Shown here one piece after another: positions 13,685 through 19,573 of a stretch of DNA of 19,831 nt. This stretch comes from DALYDD01 sp046049705 (lineage in GTDB: Bacteria > Patescibacteriota > Minisyncoccia > Phycocordibacterales > CAIZLB01). The notes under the pieces are model-generated. The model made no database searches. It worked only from the letters and a program-made list of their open reading frames with translations, and was not told the DNA's origin. Position 1 is the first letter of the stretch. Every line of letters starts with the position of its first letter. Location: contig JBJOQZ010000065.1 of assembly GCA_046049705.1 (NCBI GenBank), positions 1-19,831 on the forward strand, read 5' to 3'. The translations under genes were made by a program, and so were the position numbers.

Positions 13685-13690
13685 ATTATA
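13685..13690 (-). promoter_or_regulatory. TATAAT -10 box for leaderless nucleotidyltransferase gene
   Basis: On the minus strand a perfect TATAAT ends exactly 6 nt before the ATG at 13678. It also decides the start codon, since a TTG five codons upstream overlaps the box. No clear -35. Confidence 0.6.
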
Positions 13691-13779
13691 CAATATTTTT
13701 TGAGATTATCTAGGGTAGATACTATGTACAACCGCCACACTAACCTTTATTGAGCACTTTCATCATCTCTCAACATAAT

Positions 13780-13793
13780 AACCCTTCTCGTGC
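13780..13793 (-). repeat. 3'-flank motif copy 3 (after the HEPN-like gene)
   Basis: On the minus strand GCACGAGAAGGGTT begins 3 nt after the stop of the HEPN-like gene. It is identical over 14 bases to copy 1 at 11862-11875. Confidence 0.7.
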
Positions 13794-13796
13794 ATA

Positions 13797-14579
13797 CTAC
13801 TTTTCAATAGATAAATAATCAGGATGCAAATATTGTATGAGTTCTACGATATTATCAAATAATTTTTGTAAATTAGAATCAAATAAAAATACCACAATAG
13901 GGCTCCACATCTGATCTATTTTATCATCCATTTTTTTAAAATGAATAATATCATTACGTAGATCTTTTATTTGAGTGAAAGATTCCCAAAATCCTTGAAC
14001 TTTGATATTTGACTTATTCTTTATAGAAGCAATGATCTCCAGTTTTTCCTCGATGGAGCATTTTCTTACTAATTTTACTTTGTCTAAAGTTTCTTTATTT
14101 CCTTTCCTGTTTACTCTTTCGTGTATGTAATCATGGGGAATAATTAAATTAACAAAAGATTCAATTGCTGTTACAAGTGATACAACCATACCCGTTGAAG
14201 TTTGTATATAATCAAAAACCTTATCTTGATCAAGTAAACGAAAGATATCGGCCTCAGGGTCAAGTTCCTTGATTCTACCTGGGGAACTAGCTTTTATTTC
14301 TTGTTCGGTTAATTTTTTACTGAAAACTTGGATTTCTTTAGCATGATTTATTCTTTCTCTTAGTTTTTCACACTTATCGATAAAATTTTGAGCATTATTG
14401 AGATTAAGAGAAACAGGATCTGGCAACATAACCATAAAATCGCCGACACTTTTAGTTTTTACAAGCATATTCATAATAACAGATGTCCCAGCTTCATGTA
14501 AGAATTTTCCTTGGTAAGGTTTCGCTAATTCAGTTTTAAAGTAAGGTTTTATTTTCATGTAAGATACATATCTACTCAT
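13797..14579 (-). CDS. HEPN-like protein with Rx4H motif, unknown function
   Basis: From the ATG at 14579 it has 260 residues. The N-terminal half (1-120) is not recognised. The C-terminal half is helical and contains LVTAIESFVNLIIP followed later by IKDLRNDIIHFKK, with R208-N-D-I-I-H213. R-polar-x3-H in such a helical bundle is the hallmark of HEPN domains, many of which are RNases in toxin-antitoxin and abortive-infection systems. The assignment rests on that motif and helical context only, so confidence is moderate. An alternative start is the ATG at 14558. The frame stays open up to 14672 through a tRNA-like remnant, but that stretch looks non-coding and I exclude it. Downstream on the same strand come the nucleotidyltransferase and the APH kinase. 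Confidence 0.7.
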   Translation of the reverse strand: MSRYVSYMKIKPYFKTELAKPYQGKFLHEAGTSVIMNMLVKTKSVGDFMVMLPDPVSLNLNNAQNFIDKCEKLRERINHAKEIQVFSKKLTEQEIKASSPGRIKELDPEADIFRLLDQDKVFDYIQTSTGMVVSLVTAIESFVNLIIPHDYIHERVNRKGNKETLDKVKLVRKCSIEEKLEIIASIKNKSNIKVQGFWESFTQIKDLRNDIIHFKKMDDKIDQMWSPIVVFLFDSNLQKLFDNIVELIQYLHPDYLSIEK

Positions 14580-14593
14580 ACTAGCTGTTGAAG

Positions 14594-14612
14594 GTGACCC
14601 TACAGGGAATCG
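14594..14612. repeat. 19-bp direct repeat of the tRNA-Glu 3' end (distal copy)
   Basis: Identical over 19 bp to 14848-14866, which spans the 3' acceptor strand and part of the T arm of tRNA-Glu plus one base. The spacing is 254 bp. This is the layout left by integration at a tRNA 3' end or by tandem duplication with internal loss. Confidence 0.75.
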
Positions 14613-14626
14613 GTCCTTACAGGACC
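14595..14626 (-). pseudogene. tRNA-Glu-derived minihelix (acceptor plus T arm only)
   Basis: On the minus strand, 31 nt (14626 to 14596) plus a discriminator A fold as GGTCCTG + T arm TAAGG-ACCGATT-CCCTG + TAGGGTC. The 7-bp acceptor stem closes with Watson-Crick and G-U pairs, and the T stem has one mismatch. The D, anticodon and variable regions of the neighbouring tRNA-Glu are missing. The 5' flank (ACTGG) also matches the tRNA's. It cannot decode and is most simply a deletion remnant of a duplicated tRNA. Confidence 0.55.
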
Positions 14627-14848
14627 AGTATACCTTTTCTTGCTTTGTCGAATCCGCTACGCGTATCCTCAAAACAGAGAAAAGCTTTTCGACCTAAAAG
14701 TATTTTTCTCCTGAAAAATCTTTTAGGCATGCCTCGCACCGTCGTGCTCCGGCCTTGCGCTTTCTTCGAAAGCTCACCCTGACGCGAGCAAAGCAGTTTG
14801 CTCGCTTAGGGTCACGCAAACTTGACTCGCTGATGCTCGCATGTGGTG
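14627..14848. other. Hairpin-dense non-coding segment between tRNA-Glu and its remnant
   Basis: No credible gene. Inverted repeats include TACGCGTA (14658-14665), GAAAAGCTTTTC (14679-14690), a 15-bp stem with one bulge (14693-14708 with 14713-14727), GGCATGCC (14726-14733), GCTTTC-TTC-GAAAGC (14759-14773), and a 9-bp GCGAGCAAA stem with a GCAG loop (14784-14805) extended by an outer ACCCT/AGGGT pair. No T-run follows any of them, so they do not look like terminators. It is locally richer in G+C than the flanking genes. Confidence 0.7.
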
Positions 14849-14920
14849 TGACCCTACAGGGAATCGAACCCTGCTTCCAGCCTTGAGAAGGCTGTGTCCT
14901 AACCGATAGACGATAGGGCC
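14849..14920 (-). tRNA. tRNA-Glu, anticodon CTC
   Basis: On the minus strand the sequence runs from G1 at 14920 to the discriminator A at 14849. Acceptor stem GGCCCTA pairs with TAGGGTC. The D arm contains GTCTATCGGTTAGGAC. The anticodon arm is CAGCC-TTCTCAA-GGCTG with CTC at 34-36, so it reads GAG. The T arm is CAGGG-TTCGATT-CCCTG. CCA is not encoded. It lies 80 bp after the epimerase stop, with TACAAT 10 nt before G1. Confidence 0.95.
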
Positions 14921-14930
14921 AGTACGCATT

Positions 14931-14936
14931 ATTGTA
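14931..14936 (-). promoter_or_regulatory. -10 box for tRNA-Glu
   Basis: On the minus strand TACAAT ends 10 nt before G1 of tRNA-Glu, giving a 5' leader of only about 3-4 nt. The -35 is weak. Read-through from the epimerase operon is also possible, since no terminator lies between. Confidence 0.45.
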
Positions 14937-15000
14937 CTGATTTTCACCAAAAAATAAAGTGACGGAGCAACCCTATCATATTTCATATAAACACCCTGAA

Positions 15001-16053
15001 TTACCGAATCAACCCCCACCATTCTATCGTCCCTTTTATTGCCGCTTTCAAAAATGCTTTGTAGTTATGCCCAGCTCTAAAATGTAGATCTGCTTCTGCA
15101 CGAGCAATACTGGCCACACTGCGCTTGATATCCCCTATCCGTACTGGGTGATACTCCACCGCCACCGACTTACCCAGAACCTGTTCAAATATATCCTTAA
15201 GTTCCAATAAAGATATTTCATATCCACCTGCGATATTGTAGACTGCCCCGGAGACACCAGCATGATATGCAAGCAAGTTTGCACGCGCCACTTCGGCCAC
15301 ATGTACAAAATCTCTGGTTTGTGTACCATCGCCATCGATACGAATTGGTTGTTCATGCAAAAGTGCATCGCACCATTTTGCAATCACTGTCGCATATGGT
15401 GAATCACCTTTTTGTCCATCACCAAAGACATTAAAATACCTTAAAATCACTCCTTCAATTTCTTTTTCTTTCACATATTCCAAAATAATCTGTTCTGCAT
15501 CTAATTTTTGTTTTCCATAATGCCCAATTGGATATGTAGAATGAGATTCATCTACGGGTACAACTTCGACATTTCCATATACAGCAGCAGATGAAGAAAA
15601 GATGAAGACCGGCTTGATAGGTAATTGAGCCATTGCATCTAAAATATGCTTGGTACCCATGACATTGACCAAGGCAGATTCTTCAGGATGCTCTTGGCAA
15701 TACTGCACTTGCGGAATCGCTGCGAAGTGAAATACTGCATCAAACACATGGGTACCAAAGAGCGCATCAAGGAGTACGGTATCTCTGATATCTCCTTTGA
15801 TAAACGAAATCCCCGAAGGCACATCGTCTGGGGTACTATTCCAAAAATTATCAATCCCAATTACTTCGATACCAAGCACCGCAGATTGTACAAACTGGCA
15901 AAAGTGACTACCAATAAAACCGGCACACCCTGTAACCAAAATCTTCTTTGGCTCTTGGCGTTTTGTATTTGACACTGAAGCTGAAGTCGACACCGCTGAC
16001 GCCGCAGATGATTGAGATTGAGATGAACGAGGTGAGATTGGTGAAGATGACAT
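15001..16053 (-). CDS. NAD-dependent sugar-nucleotide epimerase/dehydratase (extended SDR)
   Basis: A 350-residue extended short-chain dehydrogenase that acts on NDP-sugars, probably as a UDP-glucose or UDP-GlcNAc 4-epimerase. It has the Rossmann motif TGCAGFIGSH (41-50), FIKGDIRD, HFAAIPQV (109-116), the catalytic SSSAAVYG (153-160), Y179 and K183 (YGKQK), RYFNVFGDGQ, and the C-terminal GDIKRSVASI typical of WbpP/GalE relatives. The first 30 or so residues are Ser/Ala/Thr-rich and not part of the domain; no better start codon is found inside it. It lies 58 bp after ftsI on the same strand, so the last gene of this dcw-type operon makes an envelope sugar precursor rather than peptidoglycan intermediates. 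The exact substrate is uncertain. Confidence 0.9.
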   Translation of the reverse strand: MSSSPISPRSSQSQSSAASAVSTSASVSNTKRQEPKKILVTGCAGFIGSHFCQFVQSAVLGIEVIGIDNFWNSTPDDVPSGISFIKGDIRDTVLLDALFGTHVFDAVFHFAAIPQVQYCQEHPEESALVNVMGTKHILDAMAQLPIKPVFIFSSSAAVYGNVEVVPVDESHSTYPIGHYGKQKLDAEQIILEYVKEKEIEGVILRYFNVFGDGQKGDSPYATVIAKWCDALLHEQPIRIDGDGTQTRDFVHVAEVARANLLAYHAGVSGAVYNIAGGYEISLLELKDIFEQVLGKSVAVEYHPVRIGDIKRSVASIARAEADLHFRAGHNYKAFLKAAIKGTIEWWGLIR

Positions 16054-16111
16054 AATAAATACTGTTATTTTGATTCTTAATAATGATAGACCATTGACTA
16101 CAACTTACACA

Positions 16112-17827
16112 CTATCTGTCAGGCGGAAGTTCATAGTGATTGATTAAGAAGCGACTCAAATCAACAAAAGGTTGAGCAAGTGTCTCTGAAGCATAGTTCA
16201 CCCCACGTGGATTAACCGTATAGATAAAGACCAAAAAACGAGGGTTGTAGGCCGGTAGGAAGCCCACAAACGAGTGTAGGAACCGATACTCGTCATAGGT
16301 ACCACCTGAAGTAGCGATTTGCGCTGTACCGGTTTTTGCGGCCACTGCATATCTTTCATTTTTTGCTTTTCCATCGAGAAGAGAGTGATCGACATTGTAC
16401 ACCATCATATCTGTCACAGCTCGAGCTGTCTCAGGTTTTATCACTCTTGGACCAACTTGTGCTGAGATATCTTTACTATACCCCAATCGATAATTAATTT
16501 TCTTTACAACATGAGGTTGTACCAACTCTCCTTGATTTGCAATCGCAGAATATGCTCGCAAAAGCGCAATTGGTGACATGGCGATACCTTGACCGAAAGA
16601 GGCGGTTGCAAATTCAATATCAATATTTGAGCTCAAGTTTTTTACCAATCCTGTAGATTCATTTGGTAAATCAATTTTTGTCTTTTCACCAATACCGAAT
16701 TTCAAAAAATAATCTGCCAATGTTTTATTTCCTACTTGCTGTGCCACATATACAAATCCTGTATTCAAAGATTTGGACAATGCATATTGCAATGTAATGT
16801 CCCCTCGCCCCTTTTTATCAAAGTTGTACATTGTCTTATTATTTAATGTCACTGATCCTTTATCATGATATACCGTATTTGCAGTCACTTTACCCGTATC
16901 AATTCCCACTGCCATCGTGAGTGGTTTAACCACTGATCCCATTTCATATACACTTTCGACAAGGTTATTGCTAAATACCGCAGGATCTTTGATGTCTTTG
17001 AGGTTATTTGGGTCAAAGGTAGGAGCCAGTGCCATAGCGACAATCTCCCCTGTTTTAGGATCCATAATAATCGCTCCGCTCCGTTCGGAATTATATGCTT
17101 TTGAAAGCTTAGCGAGCATCTGTTCGATATACTGCTGTGTATCTGGTTCGATTGAAGTGACGATATCTCCTTCAAATTTCTCACTTTTCAATACTGTTTT
17201 TTTAATATTGGAGAACATCTCTGCAAAAAAGTTTACATAGACACTATCGCTGTCACGCAAAAGAGTTTCTTGATAACTTCGTTCGAGGCCATATCTTCCT
17301 GCCAGTTCATTTTCAGCATTGTAGCCAATAAGTCCAAGCACATGAGCAGCAAGTTCACCACCTGGATAGTATCGCCATTTATCTTTATATAGTCCAATCC
17401 CTGCAATCTTCTGCGCTGCTATAGCTTCACCTGTCTTTTCATCTATCTTTTTTCGAATCTCTTCATAGGTATCATTTTGCTTTGACGCTTTAGAATAAAA
17501 ATCTGCATAATCAAGGTCAGTGATGTGAATTTTTAGAGAAGTGTACACAGTATCGATTCCAGCTTTCTGCACCAACTTTGGATTGATTGCCAATATAAAG
17601 CCAGTTTTGACCGCGGCGGCGGAGATTGTGTTGCCTGACTTTTCCGTAAAATAAATAGTACCTCGACTAAATATATGTCCAGTAGGTTTCTGATATTGTC
17701 GATCTGCACGCTCAGCAAAATCACTACCATGAATAATCTGTACCGAGTAGAGTTTTACAATAAGCATCACTGCAACCAGGAGCATAGCTATGGAAAGTAG
17801 TCTGATTCGAGATTTTGTAAGTGACAT
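16112..17827 (-). CDS. ftsI: Peptidoglycan transpeptidase, class B PBP (FtsI-like)
   Basis: A 571-residue class B penicillin-binding protein that cross-links septal or sidewall peptidoglycan outside the membrane. It has an N-terminal transmembrane helix (about 9-29), a pedestal domain containing the RGTIY segment (55-59) and YYPGGELAAHVLGLIG (153-168), then the transpeptidase: S298xxK301 (GSVVKP), S353-L-N355 and K498-T-G-T501. All three active-site motifs are intact. No PASTA repeats follow. Its place after rsmH and an ftsL-like gene marks it as FtsI rather than a PBP2/MrdA. A 335-bp gap separates it from ftsL, and TAAAAT lies 8 nt before the ATG, so it may have its own promoter. Confidence 0.93.
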   Translation of the reverse strand: MSLTKSRIRLLSIAMLLVAVMLIVKLYSVQIIHGSDFAERADRQYQKPTGHIFSRGTIYFTEKSGNTISAAAVKTGFILAINPKLVQKAGIDTVYTSLKIHITDLDYADFYSKASKQNDTYEEIRKKIDEKTGEAIAAQKIAGIGLYKDKWRYYPGGELAAHVLGLIGYNAENELAGRYGLERSYQETLLRDSDSVYVNFFAEMFSNIKKTVLKSEKFEGDIVTSIEPDTQQYIEQMLAKLSKAYNSERSGAIIMDPKTGEIVAMALAPTFDPNNLKDIKDPAVFSNNLVESVYEMGSVVKPLTMAVGIDTGKVTANTVYHDKGSVTLNNKTMYNFDKKGRGDITLQYALSKSLNTGFVYVAQQVGNKTLADYFLKFGIGEKTKIDLPNESTGLVKNLSSNIDIEFATASFGQGIAMSPIALLRAYSAIANQGELVQPHVVKKINYRLGYSKDISAQVGPRVIKPETARAVTDMMVYNVDHSLLDGKAKNERYAVAAKTGTAQIATSGGTYDEYRFLHSFVGFLPAYNPRFLVFIYTVNPRGVNYASETLAQPFVDLSRFLINHYELPPDR

Positions 17828-17972
17828 ACAGAGTTATTTTATTTTGCTATTTTAACATATTTAAAGCAATCAGACATATTGCACGTCTCTATATTTGAAA
17901 GATTGGAAAATAGAAAAAGAGGAAAGACGTTGAAAGTGAAGAAGAGAAATTGAATGCATCAATTTTTGTACT

Positions 17973-18044
17973 GTTCATAGTTCATAGTTCACAGTAGAGT
18001 TCATGGCAGTGTTCATAGTTCATAGTCTACTATGAACTATGAAC
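17973..18044. repeat. GTTCATA heptamer array with 34-bp palindrome in the ftsL-ftsI gap
   Basis: GTTCATAGTTCATAGT occurs at 17973-17988 and 18011-18026, and its reverse complement at 18029-18044. The last two form a 16-bp perfect stem with a 2-bp centre. Variant heptamers (GTTCACA, GTTCATG) lie between. No T-run follows on either strand, so it is not a normal terminator. The rest of the 335-bp gap (17828-18162) is A+T-rich; besides the promoter candidate at 18105-18133 I see nothing else. Confidence 0.85.
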
Positions 18045-18104
18045 ATTAAAAAAATAAACGTCTATGCAATTTTCATCTATTTCCATCTATTCTATTTGCC
18101 TCAG

Positions 18105-18133
18105 ACAATTTGTAATACAAAACACTTTGTCAA
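18105..18133 (-). promoter_or_regulatory. Candidate internal promoter for ftsI
   Basis: On the minus strand a consensus TTGACA (18133-18128) is followed after 17 bp by AATTGT (18110-18105), a poor -10. If used, the ftsI mRNA would have a leader of about 270 nt carrying the GTTCATA palindrome. Confidence 0.3.
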
Positions 18134-18162
18134 CACTTAACCTAAGCGTATCCCAAAACCCC

Positions 18163-18486
18163 TTATCTCAACGCAACGCTTGGAGCAGGTTTTGCCAAAG
18201 TGACAAATGAAGTCTTGTCTTTCGCCGAAACAAACCCTTTAGACTCTGCTAAATCAAGCGTAATTTCTCCTTTTCCAGATATGTATGCAAATTCTTTTTC
18301 ACTGAGTTCAGAAGCGAGCGATGCTATCTCAGTTTCAATTTTCTCCTTTGCCACTGCATTGTGAACAGCTTTATTGATCAATACGACGTAAAAAAGTGCA
18401 AGTACAACAGTAATTGAAACAAGTGACATGAAAATCACTTTTGCAAAGATGTCGATATGTTTTACTGCTTGTTGTACTTGTTTCAT
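18163..18486 (-). CDS. ftsL: FtsL-like cell-division protein
   Basis: A 107-residue bitopic protein: short cytoplasmic N-terminus, one transmembrane helix (about 14-38), then a Glu/Ala/Lys-rich coiled coil (about 41-66). This is the FtsL/DivIC topology, in which the coil binds partner division proteins and helps activate FtsWI at the septum. Sequence conservation in this family is low, so the call rests on topology and on position between rsmH (17 bp upstream) and ftsI, where ftsL is normally found. No Shine-Dalgarno sequence is seen. Confidence 0.75.
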   Translation of the reverse strand: MKQVQQAVKHIDIFAKVIFMSLVSITVVLALFYVVLINKAVHNAVAKEKIETEIASLASELSEKEFAYISGKGEITLDLAESKGFVSAKDKTSFVTLAKPAPSVALR

Positions 18487-18503
18487 AATGTGCTGCGTTT
18501 ATT

Positions 18504-19526
18504 TTATAATTTTCGAATTGCACGTAATTTGGCACTTCGTGAACGAGGATTTTCTTTTTGCTCCTCTTCAGTTGGGACAATTGGCTTTTTAGTGAGAAGT
18601 TCAATAGTGATTCTGGGATGACTTCTATGTTCATCTACAGCATCTTCACCATCTTCACTTTCACCATCTTTCCCTCCGGCCCATGCCTTAAATTCGTGCT
18701 TCACGATTCGATCTTCGAGGCTATGATATGAAATCACTGCCATCACTCCGCCAGGCTTCAACATCGTCAGTGCTTTTGGCAAAGCGATACGAAGATGTTC
18801 AAGCTCATTGTTTACCGCGATGCGAAGGGCTTGGAATGTTTTGGTTGCTGGGTGAGTTTTAGGCCTTCCATTTGCACCATATTTTTTCCAACGCACAGCA
18901 TGTTCAATGATTTCCGCCAATCTTCCACTTGTGGTAATCGGATGAATGGCTCTCGCCTCGACTATTGCTCTTGCGATCTTGCGTGCGGCTGTTTCTTCGC
19001 CATATGCATAAATCACATTTGCAATATCTTCTTCTGCCCATCCATTGACGATATCAGTCGCAGTAAATGGATAATCGATTGCTTGGCCAAAGGTCATTTC
19101 CAACGATTCATCGCTTCGAAATGTAAATCCTTTGCCAGAGCCAATGAGATCATATGTACTGAGTCCGAGATCAAAGAGAATTGCATCAACTGTTCCCTTT
19201 TCGATACCGTGCATATTGAGCGCAGTGTCGATGGTACTAAAGTTTGCTTCGATTGGCATGAGTCGACTTAGATACATTGCAGTAGGTGCACCGTCGGCAT
19301 CAAAGCTCTCTGCCAAGTAGCGCTTTGTACGTGCAATTGCATCTGCGTCGAGATCAAATCCTAGTATGCTCACTTCTCCGTGTAATTTCTTGATGATGAC
19401 TTCGCTGTGGCCACCATCTCCCAAGTTGCAATCCACCACGATCGCACCAGGCTTCAGGTCGAAGAGAGTGAGTATTTCATGTAAAAGTACTGGCTTATGT
19501 CTTTCGGTATGATTTGAATCTGTCAT
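18504..19526 (-). CDS. rsmH: 16S rRNA (cytosine-1402-N4)-methyltransferase RsmH
   Basis: RsmH (MraW) methylates C1402 of 16S rRNA in the ribosomal P site using SAM. The 340-residue protein has HKPVLLHEIL (10-19), the SAM-binding VDCNLGDGGHS (31-41), the FDLGLSTYDL motif with GFTFRSDE (about 117-140), HPATKTFQALRIAVNNELEHL and ISYHSLEDRIVKHEF. The end is the family's SRSAKLRAIRKL. A short acidic insert (GKDGESEDGEDAVDE) lies before the RITIELLTKKPI strand. Length and order are normal. It sits 47 bp after mraZ and 17 bp before ftsL, as in most dcw clusters. Confidence 0.96.
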   Translation of the reverse strand: MTDSNHTERHKPVLLHEILTLFDLKPGAIVVDCNLGDGGHSEVIIKKLHGEVSILGFDLDADAIARTKRYLAESFDADGAPTAMYLSRLMPIEANFSTIDTALNMHGIEKGTVDAILFDLGLSTYDLIGSGKGFTFRSDESLEMTFGQAIDYPFTATDIVNGWAEEDIANVIYAYGEETAARKIARAIVEARAIHPITTSGRLAEIIEHAVRWKKYGANGRPKTHPATKTFQALRIAVNNELEHLRIALPKALTMLKPGGVMAVISYHSLEDRIVKHEFKAWAGGKDGESEDGEDAVDEHRSHPRITIELLTKKPIVPTEEEQKENPRSRSAKLRAIRKL

Positions 19527-19573
19527 AGAAATGTATGTCGTCCGATTAGCTCTTTTGTCCGCAGAGGTATTGT

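Noticed and set aside
14580..14672. Longer N-terminus of the HEPN-like protein
   Set aside because: The frame stays open through the tRNA-derived minihelix and palindromes, which are structural sequences. Good ATG codons exist at 14579 and 14558.
17973..18044. CRISPR array
   Set aside because: The heptamer repeats are adjacent with no regular unique spacers, the repeat is too short, and no cas genes are present.
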